Positions 9,441-17,500 of a DNA stretch of 64,000 nucleotides are shown here, piece after piece. Below the pieces are notes generated by a model. The model saw only the letters and a list, made by a program, of their open reading frames with translations, was not told the origin of the DNA and did no database searches. Source of the stretch: CAISCU01 sp943361925 (GTDB lineage: Bacteria > Bacteroidota > Bacteroidia > UKL13-3); assembly GCA_943361925.1 (NCBI GenBank), contig CALRIT020000002.1, positions 124,001-188,000 of the forward strand, in the 5' to 3' direction. Position numbers and translations under genes: made by a program. Positions within the stretch are counted from its first letter, which is position 1. The number at the start of each line of letters is the position of its first letter.

Positions 9441-10877
9441 TTAGTTTTTCTGAATTTTTATAGTTCCAACAGAATTACTACTTCTTATCAGGTAAATTCC
9501 TGCATTTAAATCATTAAGATCAAAAGAAGCTATTCCGTTTTCTGAGGAAACTGATTTTAACAATTGACCTTGTAAATTGTACAATTGAAATTGCCCATTT
9601 CCTAAAACATCAGATTGAATGTTTATGTATTCATTTGCCGGATTTGGATATACCTTAAAGTTTATAGCAGAATTAATTTTAGCTAAGCCGGTTGGACCTG
9701 AGAGCTGTACTTTTTCTACCATTTGTAATGCTTGAACACAAGTTGAATCAAAAACCATAAAATTCACCAAACCCCTGGTTATATTGTCATAACCATCATA
9801 AATGCCGGCATCGATAGTAGCTGAATCAATTGAGCAGAAACAATTTTTGGCCAAACTCCAATTGATATCTGTTTGATTTTCGATGTTAAACAGTGAATTA
9901 TAGCAGATTTTATTGTCCTTTACCTCATCGAATCCTGCTGCAGGAACCCAATTGTTTCCACCTAATACCAAACCAACTCCATTATTCAAAATGGTATTAT
10001 TCTGAATGATTGAGCCTGGTTCAGCAATGATTGCTACTTCATTCTGAGAAAAATTTGAGAACCTGCAAGCACTACCTGCAAAGCCTTTAATTGCAAATTT
10101 ATTCTGAAGAAATTCACATGATTCAATATCCAAATTACCATTCTCTTGAAAAACAGTTTCATTTTGCTTGAAAATACAATTTCTAAATTTTCCTGACATC
10201 AATAAAAAGCAGTTGGTATTGTTTTCAAACGTTGAATTATAAGCTTCAATTCCATTGTATAATGTAGAGAAACAAGCAGCATTTCTTTTGAATATACAAT
10301 TTTTCACAGTTGCACTTCCATACTGTAACATCAAAGTAGCTACAACGCCATTATCAACAAACTCACAATCAGTTAAAACCAATGGTACTCCCATCGAAAA
10401 CACATAATTGTTCCCACTAAACTTACATGTTTCAAATCTTACTGAATCATATAAAATTACATCATTTGAAATTCCCCAATAGGAATGATTCAATTCAATA
10501 TGTTTAAATTTTGCCGATCCTCCCTGAGTGCCCTTAATTCTGATTCCATACCAAACTTGTTCAAAAGCATTTGAAGGTTTTGTTTCAGGAATAAATGAAA
10601 TTGGATTTGAAGCGGTTCCTTCTGCAATTAAATTTCCCCTACATTCTAAATAAATTTGTTCACCATTGTTTGCACTTGGCCCAGCAATTTTAACAACCAC
10701 ACCCGGCTCGATTGTTAAGGTTTTTCCTGGAAATATTACTACAGACCCATTTAAAATATAAGGGCTGTTTGCAAGAGTCCATGTAGTATTTGAGAAAATA
10801 CCACCATTAAAATAAGTAATTGCTTTCGAAGAAAATGAAAGACAAAGAACTAAAAACAAAGAGATTATATTTTTCAT
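9441..10877 (-). CDS. Secreted right-handed beta-helix protein with T9SS C-terminal domain
   Basis: Reading from the ATG at 10877 gives 478 residues with a clean signal peptide (MKNIISLFLVLCLSFSSKA). A longer frame starting at 10904 adds nine residues before this signal and is less likely. The body consists of pectate-lyase-like helix turns (LTDCEFVDN, VKNCIFKRN, NSTFENN, FRNCIFKQN, IESCEFLQN), preceded by a strand-rich cap (GSVVIFPGKTLTIEPGVVVKI). The last ~75 residues (FKVYPNPANEYINIQ..GIYLIRSSNSVGTIKIQK) form a T9SS type A sorting domain. No catalytic residues of polysaccharide lyases could be identified, so it may be a structural or binding protein. It is transcribed towards the NodB gene but separated from it by 275 bp that contain a large hairpin. 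Confidence 0.85.
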   Translation of the reverse strand: MKNIISLFLVLCLSFSSKAITYFNGGIFSNTTWTLANSPYILNGSVVIFPGKTLTIEPGVVVKIAGPSANNGEQIYLECRGNLIAEGTASNPISFIPETKPSNAFEQVWYGIRIKGTQGGSAKFKHIELNHSYWGISNDVILYDSVRFETCKFSGNNYVFSMGVPLVLTDCEFVDNGVVATLMLQYGSATVKNCIFKRNAACFSTLYNGIEAYNSTFENNTNCFLLMSGKFRNCIFKQNETVFQENGNLDIESCEFLQNKFAIKGFAGSACRFSNFSQNEVAIIAEPGSIIQNNTILNNGVGLVLGGNNWVPAAGFDEVKDNKICYNSLFNIENQTDINWSLAKNCFCSIDSATIDAGIYDGYDNITRGLVNFMVFDSTCVQALQMVEKVQLSGPTGLAKINSAINFKVYPNPANEYINIQSDVLGNGQFQLYNLQGQLLKSVSSENGIASFDLNDLNAGIYLIRSSNSVGTIKIQKN

Positions 10878-10975
10878 GATTTGCGTTTTGCGGAATAGAC
10901 TCACATAAAAGCAAATAGATGCCTGAAAAGTTTAAAACAGGAAAAAATATGACGTTTACCTTGAAAAAAGGGCAC

Positions 10976-11002
10976 AAAAAAAGCGAAGAAAAATCTTCGC
11001 TT
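10976..11002 (-). terminator. Intrinsic terminator of the tRNA transcript
   Basis: Perfect 9-bp arms (AAGCGAAGA at 10981-10989 and TCTTCGCTT at 10994-11002) with a 4-nt loop, followed on the minus strand by a run of T. It lies 5 nt after the 3' end of tRNA-Pro. Confidence 0.85.
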
Positions 11003-11007
11003 AATTG

Positions 11008-11081
11008 TCGGGGTGGCAGGATTCGAACCTACGACCTCCACATCCCAAATGTGGCGCGATACCAGGCTACGCTACACCCCG
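11008..11081 (-). tRNA. tRNA-Pro (anticodon TGG)
   Basis: 74-nt cloverleaf. The 7-bp acceptor stem CGGGGTG/CACCCCG carries discriminator A. The anticodon stem CCACA/TGTGG holds loop TTTGGGA, giving anticodon TGG. The T loop is GGTTCGAATCC. The 3' CCA is not encoded. Confidence 0.97.
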
Positions 11082-11122
11082 ATTCCTTTTAAAATTCTAC
11101 AAGTTGCTAAAGCTTGTATTAG

Positions 11123-11215
11123 TGGCGGAGAGAGCGGGATTCGAACCCGCGATACACCTTAACAGCGTATGACGGTTTAGCAAACCGTTGGTTTCAGCCT
11201 CTCACCCATCTCTCC
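11123..11215 (-). tRNA. tRNA-Ser (anticodon GCT)
   Basis: A class II tRNA with acceptor stem GGAGAGA/TCTCTCC, discriminator G and an encoded CCA at 11123-11125. The anticodon stem ACGGT/ACCGT holds loop TTGCTAA, giving anticodon GCT. It has a long variable arm and a GGTTCGAATCC T loop. It lies 41 nt upstream of tRNA-Pro and is probably cotranscribed with it. Confidence 0.97.
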
Positions 11216-11448
11216 TTGACTGAATTTCTAAGGGAGTGCAAATGTATGAATGTCTTTTAAATTACCCAACACTTTTTAATATTTTTTTTCTCTAAAGTAA
11301 ATTTTATGTAAACCAATTTAAATGTGAACATCCTAATCAGTTAATTTTTAATCTATTATAAATAATTAGCAAAAATAATAGCATCAAAAAAAAATTAACA
11401 TACCAATTCCTGAATATAACTTGTTATTTAGTAAACAATTTAAATCCT

Positions 11449-14052
11449 ATGTCAAAAGATAGTCCTCACCAATATAAATTCAGAGATTTCAAAATCTTTG
11501 GGTCTACTGAATGGCTAGCCAACAATGAAAAAAAGTATAGATTGGTTTATGAAGAAACCGAATGTACTTTTATTTATTGCGAGTTATCCTTCTTCAATAA
11601 ACTATTTGATGAAGAGGATTGGGATATTAAAATCAATCTGAAATGTGTAAATATTGAAGATGGTAGCATCATTTGTAGTTTGCAGGCTGACAGACAAATT
11701 AAAAAAGATGAAAACATTGTTTTTGTTAGAGAAGGTTGGGGTGTAAAAACTCCGGGTAGCTTTTGGAAAAAAGGCACCTATAAATGGGAAGCCTGGATTG
11801 ATGGCTTTGCTGTTGCTGAAAAAACCTTTTATATCATCGATTTAGGTGTTGTTTCTGAAACTGTGAATCCTTTCTTCAATATCAAAAAAGTAAGGTTGTA
11901 TGAAGGTCCAGATACCAATATTCCCAAAAAAGACCGTCAGTATTTATCAGCATTTCAAAACAACGAAACACGTTATGTTTGGGTAGAAATTCTTTCAGAA
12001 AACTTAATCAAAGAGCCTGAACCCTGGCCTTGTGAACTTCAATTTTATTTCAAAACAAATACAGGTCAGTTAAAAGGTAGTATTGAAAAACTGGTTTTTG
12101 TTGATGGTAGTGAACCTGAATTTGAAATTAGCATTGGTTGGGGAAGCGATTTAAAAGGAACTTGGGGAGTTGATTCTTACAGCATATCTGTTGTTTTTAT
12201 GGATCAGGTTATTGCAAATATTCCTTTTGAAGTTGGTGATTTCTTTGCTGCAGAAGGAATAATAGAGCCTCCTAAACAAAAAGAAAAACTAATCATACCA
12301 ACCACCACTCCTGATGCAAATATGGATGAGGTTTTAAAGGAATTAGATGCTTTAACCGGACTTGAATCCATCAAAAAGAAAGTTAAGGAATACACTACTT
12401 ATCTAAATTTCATCAAAATCAGACAAGAAAAAGGTTTTGATGACAATGAAAAAATAAACTTACATGCGGTTTTTACCGGGAATCCAGGAACAGGTAAAAC
12501 TACTGTTGCCAAAATGCTTGGTCAGATTTACAAACAATTAGGATTACTTAGCAAAGGCCATGTTCTTGAAGTAGATAGAGGCGATTTGGTTGCTGAATAT
12601 ATTGGACAAACTGCACCCAAAACAAAAGAAGTTATCAAAAAAGCCAAGGGTGGAATTCTATTCATAGATGAAGCATATTCTTTAGCCAGAAAAAATGATG
12701 ATGCTAAAGATTTTGGTAAAGAGGCCATCGAAATTTTATTAAAAGAAATGAGTGATGGTGAAGGTGATGTAGCTGTTATTGTTGCAGGTTATCCGAATGA
12801 AATGGGTACTTTCCTTGAATCAAACCCGGGAATGAAATCGAGGTTCAGTATGTTCTATGATTTCCCAGATTATACACCTCAGGAATTAATGACCATTGCC
12901 GAATTTACCACCAAAAAAAGAGGCGTTATTCTAAGTAAAACTGCTAGAGAGTTTCTATATAAAAAATTAGTTGATGCTTATCGTGAAAGAGATAAAATGT
13001 TTGGGAATGCCCGCTATGTAAACTCTCTTATTGATGAAAGTAAAATGAATATGGGTTTAAGGTTGATGCAAACCCGTAATCCTAAAGAATTAAGTAAGGA
13101 AGAGATTTCAACAATTTCAGAAATTGATATTGAAAAAATATTTGCAGGTAAAACACGCAGTTTAGCTGATATTCCAATTGATGAAGATTTATTAAAACAA
13201 GCTCTTAGCACATTACACCACATGATTGGTTTAAATAGTGTGAAAAATGAGATTGATGAATTGGTGAAACTTGTTCGTTTTTACAAAGAAATTGGAAAAG
13301 ATGTTCGTCAGAGTTTCTCTTTACATGCTGTATTTACAGGCAATCCGGGAACAGGTAAAACAACTGTTGCAAGAATTCTCGCTCAGATTTATAAAGCACT
13401 TGGCATATTAGAAAGAGGAAATTTGGTTGAGTGTGACAGACAAGCTTTAGTAGGCGGATATGTTGGTCAAACTGCCATAAAAACCAATGAACTACTTGGG
13501 AAAGCAATGGGCGGCGTTCTTTTTATAGATGAAGCTTATGCATTAAGTGAAGGTGGCGAAAACGATTTTGGTAAAGAAGCTATTGAAACCATTTTGAAAA
13601 AAATGGAAGATAACAGAGGTGATTTTATTGTAATTGTTGCAGGATATACCCAAAACATGAAACAGTTTCTGGAATCAAATCCGGGTTTAAGATCTCGCTT
13701 TGATAGAGAATTACATTTTGAAGATTACAATGCTTCTCAATTATTTGATATCGGAACAAAAATGCTTGCAGGTAATTCTATCCATGCTGATGCTGATGCT
13801 GCTGAACACTTAAAGAAATATTTTGAATTGCTTCATTTGGCAAGAAATCAATTCTTTGGAAATGCCAGAACAGTTAGAAAAATTATAGAAGAAGCCATTA
13901 AAAACCAACATTTAAGATTGGCAAAACTTGAGGCTGCACAAAGAGAAAAAGACATGATTATGCAGCTAAAAATGGAAGATGTGGAGGAATTTAAACTTGA
14001 AAGTGTTCAAACAACTGAAAAGAAAAGTATTGGATTTAAACAAGGTTCTTAA
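11449..14052 (+). CDS. Double AAA+ ATPase (CbbX/SpoVK family) with duplicated N-terminal beta domain
   Basis: 867 residues with two CbbX/SpoVK-type AAA+ modules. The first has Walker A GNPGTGKTT at residues 344-352 and Walker B GGILFIDEAY (D407-E408). The second has GNPGTGKTT at 631-639 and GGVLFIDEAY (D694-E695). Sensor-1 strands VIVAGY and arginine-finger-like NPGxxSRF sequences are present in both. In both, the helical lid ends with FGNAR, the typical signature of this family. The first ~260 residues are not AAA: two related beta-rich repeats (about 11-135 and 143-265), each with an EGWG/IGWG..G.W...Y.....D..IA...F pattern, joined to the ATPase by a Pro/Lys-rich linker (~265-290). Family members remodel protein complexes such as Rubisco. 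The client here is unknown. It is a single gene with its own terminator and 233 bp of upstream DNA. Confidence 0.92.
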   Translation: MSKDSPHQYKFRDFKIFGSTEWLANNEKKYRLVYEETECTFIYCELSFFNKLFDEEDWDIKINLKCVNIEDGSIICSLQADRQIKKDENIVFVREGWGVKTPGSFWKKGTYKWEAWIDGFAVAEKTFYIIDLGVVSETVNPFFNIKKVRLYEGPDTNIPKKDRQYLSAFQNNETRYVWVEILSENLIKEPEPWPCELQFYFKTNTGQLKGSIEKLVFVDGSEPEFEISIGWGSDLKGTWGVDSYSISVVFMDQVIANIPFEVGDFFAAEGIIEPPKQKEKLIIPTTTPDANMDEVLKELDALTGLESIKKKVKEYTTYLNFIKIRQEKGFDDNEKINLHAVFTGNPGTGKTTVAKMLGQIYKQLGLLSKGHVLEVDRGDLVAEYIGQTAPKTKEVIKKAKGGILFIDEAYSLARKNDDAKDFGKEAIEILLKEMSDGEGDVAVIVAGYPNEMGTFLESNPGMKSRFSMFYDFPDYTPQELMTIAEFTTKKRGVILSKTAREFLYKKLVDAYRERDKMFGNARYVNSLIDESKMNMGLRLMQTRNPKELSKEEISTISEIDIEKIFAGKTRSLADIPIDEDLLKQALSTLHHMIGLNSVKNEIDELVKLVRFYKEIGKDVRQSFSLHAVFTGNPGTGKTTVARILAQIYKALGILERGNLVECDRQALVGGYVGQTAIKTNELLGKAMGGVLFIDEAYALSEGGENDFGKEAIETILKKMEDNRGDFIVIVAGYTQNMKQFLESNPGLRSRFDRELHFEDYNASQLFDIGTKMLAGNSIHADADAAEHLKKYFELLHLARNQFFGNARTVRKIIEEAIKNQHLRLAKLEAAQREKDMIMQLKMEDVEEFKLESVQTTEKKSIGFKQGS

Positions 14053-14081
14053 TACAACAAACCAGTAACTAAATAATAAAG

Positions 14082-14118
14082 AAAGAGGCTGTTTCAAATA
14101 ATGAGACAGCCTCTTTTT
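14082..14118. terminator. Intrinsic terminator after the AAA+ gene
   Basis: Arms AAAGAGGCTGTTTC (14082-14095) and GAGACAGCCTCTTT (14103-14116) pair over 14 positions with one G-T wobble. The loop is 7 nt and a T tail follows. Confidence 0.85.
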
Positions 14119-14180
14119 ATTTGGAAAGGAAACTGATAAATATACTATTTACTTAAAGTCTTTGCATTTTGATGCAAACA

Positions 14181-14387
14181 CTATTTCATTTCAAATGAAT
14201 CAATATTGATATTGGCCAATATAAATTTAATGACCTTGAATAACATTGGGAAGCTTAAAAAAGCGAATGAAACATAACAAAAGAATCTTTGCTCAGCTCC
14301 ATCTTGTTCAACAAACAGGAAACCACAAGCTAAAATAAATGCTGTTATTACTGAAAGGTTTTCTTTTGATAAAATTTTCATAATCAT
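14181..14387 (-). CDS. Small putative membrane protein
   Basis: 68 residues, or 66 from the second Met. There are two hydrophobic stretches (about 12-27 and 37-59: CYVSFAFLSFPMLFKVIKFIL) joined by an acidic turn (VEQDGAEQRF), which suggests a two-pass inner-membrane protein. There is no recognised family and no clear ribosome binding site. The frame fills the space between the AAA+ terminator and the polyketide synthase. It could be a spurious frame, but the hydrophobic pattern and Lys-flanked start favour a gene. Confidence 0.4.
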   Translation of the reverse strand: MIMKILSKENLSVITAFILACGFLFVEQDGAEQRFFCYVSFAFLSFPMLFKVIKFILANINIDSFEMK

Positions 14388-14565
14388 ATTTTTAACAAAT
14401 TTGATTCTTGAAAATGAAGGAATTGTAAACCTACAATTAAATATATGTAAGCATGTTAAATTTTAGAAATATCAAAATTTGAACCCCACTTTATATTAGA
14501 AGTAATTTGCACGAGTTCAAGAATATTATTCTAAATCAATTCCAATCTGAAAATTTACGAAGACC

Positions 14566-15645
14566 TTAATTATTAAATATCAAAGTTTCTACAGTCAGTC
14601 CGGGACCAAATCCTGCAGCAAAACCAATATGATTTTCATTGTAATTTTCACTTTCTAGAACATTCTTCAAAACAAAAAATATGGTGGCGCTCGACATATT
14701 CCCAAAATCGGCTAATGTTTGATAGGACGCTTGTAATTGCACATCATCTAAGGCTAATTCCGTTTTAAGCTTATCCAATATTTTTTTCCCTCCGGGATGT
14801 ATTGCCCAAGTATGAATATCCTCCTTCGATAAACCGGATTTAATAAGTGCATTTTCAAGAATAGGACCCATTCCATCCTTTAACAAATCAGGAATATAGG
14901 CACTAAGTTTCATTAAAAAGCCTGATTCAGAAATATTCCAGGCCATATCATGATTGCCTTTTGGAATAATCATTGAATAAAATGAATTCAGACTTATAGA
15001 CTTAGTAGAATTTGGATTTTCAGAAGAAATGATACAAGCTGCAGCACCATCAGCAAAAAGTAAATTAGCAGCAACCTGGTCTATGCTATAATCCTTTTGG
15101 AAATGTAAAGTGCAAAGTTCAACACTCATCAACAATACATTAGCATTTTTATCTGCTTGAGTTATTTGATGAGCCATTTTTAATCCGTGAAAACCGGCAT
15201 AACATCCCATAAAATTAACTGAAGTTCTTTGTATATCTAAAGGAAGATTAAGACTTTCAATTAACATCAAATCTAATCCCGGAGCTGCCATTCCTGTGCA
15301 AGAAATAGTAATAAGATGAGTAATTTTATCCTTAGTAAAACCCGAAGCATTTATACTTTTTTGAGAAGCCTTATTTGCTAATGAAGGAGCAATCTCAAAG
15401 TATTTTTCCATCCTTCTTGAAATACCCGGGAAGCTTTCATTATCAAAAAATGGCGATTTAGAATTCCCTGTAAAATCATCAATACATGAATGCCTGTTAC
15501 TAATTCCACTTCTTGCATACATCAGTTGAATTTTCCTGGATATTTCATCATCTGCACCATACCAGTTCTGCATAAAAACTGATATAGAATCTTGGGATGT
15601 TTTGAAATCCGGTAATGCAACCTGAATGGAATGTAAATAACTCAT
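14566..15645 (-). CDS. Type III polyketide synthase (chalcone/stilbene synthase family)
   Basis: 359 residues from the ATG at 15645. That start overlaps the stop of the upstream prenyltransferase as ATGA, so the genes are translationally coupled. An upstream in-frame Met at 15723 would add 26 hydrophobic residues read from inside the neighbour and is rejected. The full Cys-His-Asn triad is visible: C148 in FMGCYAG, H283 in AIHPGGK and N316 in GNMSSAT. The C-terminal GFGPGLTVE loop is also typical. The family condenses malonyl-CoA onto an acyl starter to give alkylresorcinols, alkylpyrones or related aromatics. Having the full triad and a GFGPG loop separates it from FabH. The adjacent prenyltransferase suggests a prenylated or alkylated phenolic lipid, but the product is an inference. 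Confidence 0.93.
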   Translation of the reverse strand: MSYLHSIQVALPDFKTSQDSISVFMQNWYGADDEISRKIQLMYARSGISNRHSCIDDFTGNSKSPFFDNESFPGISRRMEKYFEIAPSLANKASQKSINASGFTKDKITHLITISCTGMAAPGLDLMLIESLNLPLDIQRTSVNFMGCYAGFHGLKMAHQITQADKNANVLLMSVELCTLHFQKDYSIDQVAANLLFADGAAACIISSENPNSTKSISLNSFYSMIIPKGNHDMAWNISESGFLMKLSAYIPDLLKDGMGPILENALIKSGLSKEDIHTWAIHPGGKKILDKLKTELALDDVQLQASYQTLADFGNMSSATIFFVLKNVLESENYNENHIGFAAGFGPGLTVETLIFNN

Positions 15646-16523
15646 AAACTTTGATGATAATAGAACAAGCCCATATAGAAAATGTTCATAGAAATAGAGG
15701 CTAACAAATTTAATCTCATACAATGCTGATAGTTAGCTTGCTTTTCATCTTTTAAAACTTGAATCATCCAATAAAAAAAGTAAACCATAACAGGTGCATT
15801 CATTATTAACCAAATTAAAAATGCAGGAATAAAATCCAACTCCTTAAAATATAAAAATGAACACAAAGCAATCATAGGAAAAATAGCACTGCTAAAATAA
15901 AAAGTACCTTTTATTCCAAGAAGTCTACTTAATGTCATTACACCCTGTTCTGCATCTTGTTTATGCTGAAAAACCTGAGTAATTGGATACATAGCAGCCA
16001 GATTAAGTGAACATATCAAACCTGCATAAATCAAATCCATTTCAGAAAAATCTGGTAATTGATAAGATTCTTGTCCTGAAAAATTTAGAACAAAAAAGTA
16101 AATCCAGATTCCCTGAAAAATAACCACTGATAAAAAAGACCAGATAGGGTATTTTTTAATTCTGATTCCATGCCAACTATAAGCTCTGGAAACCAATGTA
16201 TAAATCAGCATCCCCAACATAAAATAGATGGAAACCAAATAGCATAAACTCAAACCAATAACATCAAATAAAACAGATGCATAAAACAACTTTTTATCAG
16301 ACATAGGAGGCTTTTCAACTCCACCAATACTTTCGGTATCCTGATCCATATAACTGTTATAGGCATTACTGGCAGGAAACAAAAACACATGTAATGCAAC
16401 AAACATCAAAACACAATTATTTACGTCAATTTCGTTTGTGTTACTGATTGCGTAAAAAAACACAGGCATTAAGAAGAAGGAAAATGGAAACCTGAAAAGG
16501 ATGACAATATCTTTTATATTCAT
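15642..16523 (-). CDS. UbiA-family prenyltransferase
   Basis: 293 residues with about eight or nine membrane segments. The first prenyl-diphosphate/Mg2+ motif is present as N56-SYM-D60-QDT-E64 (NxxxDxxxE, a variant of NDxxDxxxD). The second is in YPITQVFQHKQDAEQGVMTL followed by SRLLG. Family members attach polyprenyl groups to aromatic acceptors in quinone, heme or secondary metabolite pathways. Here it is the first gene of a two-gene operon with a type III polyketide synthase, to which it is coupled by a 4-bp overlap. Its acceptor is therefore plausibly the polyketide product rather than 4-hydroxybenzoate. The divergent response regulator begins 203 bp away. Confidence 0.9.
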   Translation of the reverse strand: MNIKDIVILFRFPFSFFLMPVFFYAISNTNEIDVNNCVLMFVALHVFLFPASNAYNSYMDQDTESIGGVEKPPMSDKKLFYASVLFDVIGLSLCYLVSIYFMLGMLIYTLVSRAYSWHGIRIKKYPIWSFLSVVIFQGIWIYFFVLNFSGQESYQLPDFSEMDLIYAGLICSLNLAAMYPITQVFQHKQDAEQGVMTLSRLLGIKGTFYFSSAIFPMIALCSFLYFKELDFIPAFLIWLIMNAPVMVYFFYWMIQVLKDEKQANYQHCMRLNLLASISMNIFYMGLFYYHQSL

Positions 16524-16692
16524 AAAGGCTTAATTTTTACCTTATTTATTCTAAAACAAAACTTAAAAAAATTAAAAATCATTAATCCTAATTGACTCAT
16601 TTTATTAAGTTTAGCAAGATTCCTTAATAAAAAGATAAAAATATAATTAAAATTCCAATTAGGATAAAAGATTACAATAGTAATGACAAGCA

Positions 16693-16710
16693 ACGAATTT
16701 ATAAATTCGT
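16693..16710. promoter_or_regulatory. Perfect 18-bp palindrome upstream of the response regulator
   Basis: ACGAATTTATAAATTCGT is exactly self-complementary. It sits 16 nt before the response-regulator ATG, inside the divergent UbiA/response-regulator spacer. Its position suits an operator, possibly for autoregulation, or an mRNA hairpin over the translation start. Confidence 0.5.
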
Positions 16711-16726
16711 ATCAAACACTACCACT

Positions 16727-17443
16727 ATGGGAAAAGAAATACTACCGCACATTCTTTTGGTTGAAGATGAACTCACTTTAGCTGCACTTTTAAAGGAAAA
16801 TCTTAAGCTAAGTGGTTACACTTCCAGACATTGTAAAGATGGAGAAGAAGGTTGGCAAACCTTTCAAAAAGAGAGATTTGATCTTTGTATTTTTGATGTA
16901 AACATGCCCAAAAAAAATGGTTTTGAATTAGCCAGATTGGTAAGAGAAAAAAATCAACATACGCCAATTCTCTTTTTAACTGCGAATTCTTCAGAAGAAG
17001 ATAAGTTAAAAGGATTTGAAATTGGGGCTGATGAATACATTACCAAACCATTTAGCACACAGGAATTATTGGCTCGCATTAAAGTTATTCTTAAAAGAAG
17101 TCAAAATGCCGCTGCTGAATTAATTGTTCAGGATGAAACCTATGAGATTGGTAATATGAAAGTTGATATTCCTAATCACATGTTGAGTTTTGGTGAAAAT
17201 ATCAAAAAAATAAGTAATACAGAGGCTGATTTAATCAAACTCTTCATTAAAAATAAAAACCAATTGATTTCCAGAAACAGTTTATTATTAAATGTTTGGG
17301 GAAGAGATGATTTTTATACTGCCAGAAATCTTGATGTTTATATCAATAAACTAAGAAAATTAATAAAAGAAGACCCGAACCTCGAAATAGTAAATGTTCA
17401 TGGTTCCGGATTTAAACTTGTAGAGAAAGAAAACGCTTCATAG
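16727..17443 (+). CDS. OmpR/PhoB-type response regulator
   Basis: 238 residues. The N-terminal receiver domain (HILLVEDE; phospho-acceptor D57 in IFDVNMP; T in LFLTAN; K in YITKPF) is followed by a winged-helix DNA-binding domain from residue ~135. That domain has the LISRNSLLLNVWG and RNLDVYINKLRKLI signatures. It is followed 57 bp later by a histidine kinase, its likely partner. A perfect palindrome just upstream is a candidate site for its own binding. The regulon is unknown, although the divergently transcribed polyketide/prenyltransferase operon is within reach of the same control region. Confidence 0.95.
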   Translation: MGKEILPHILLVEDELTLAALLKENLKLSGYTSRHCKDGEEGWQTFQKERFDLCIFDVNMPKKNGFELARLVREKNQHTPILFLTANSSEEDKLKGFEIGADEYITKPFSTQELLARIKVILKRSQNAAAELIVQDETYEIGNMKVDIPNHMLSFGENIKKISNTEADLIKLFIKNKNQLISRNSLLLNVWGRDDFYTARNLDVYINKLRKLIKEDPNLEIVNVHGSGFKLVEKENAS

Positions 17444-17500
17444 AAAAGCCCTTTCGTTTGGGTATTTTCGTAATTGTAATGCGCCGTTTCCTTCTTTTAC

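Noticed and set aside
14566..15645. The thiolase-fold enzyme as FabH (KAS III)
   Set aside because: The HPGGKK and GNMSSAT motifs, the GFGPG loop and the UbiA partner fit type III polyketide synthases better.
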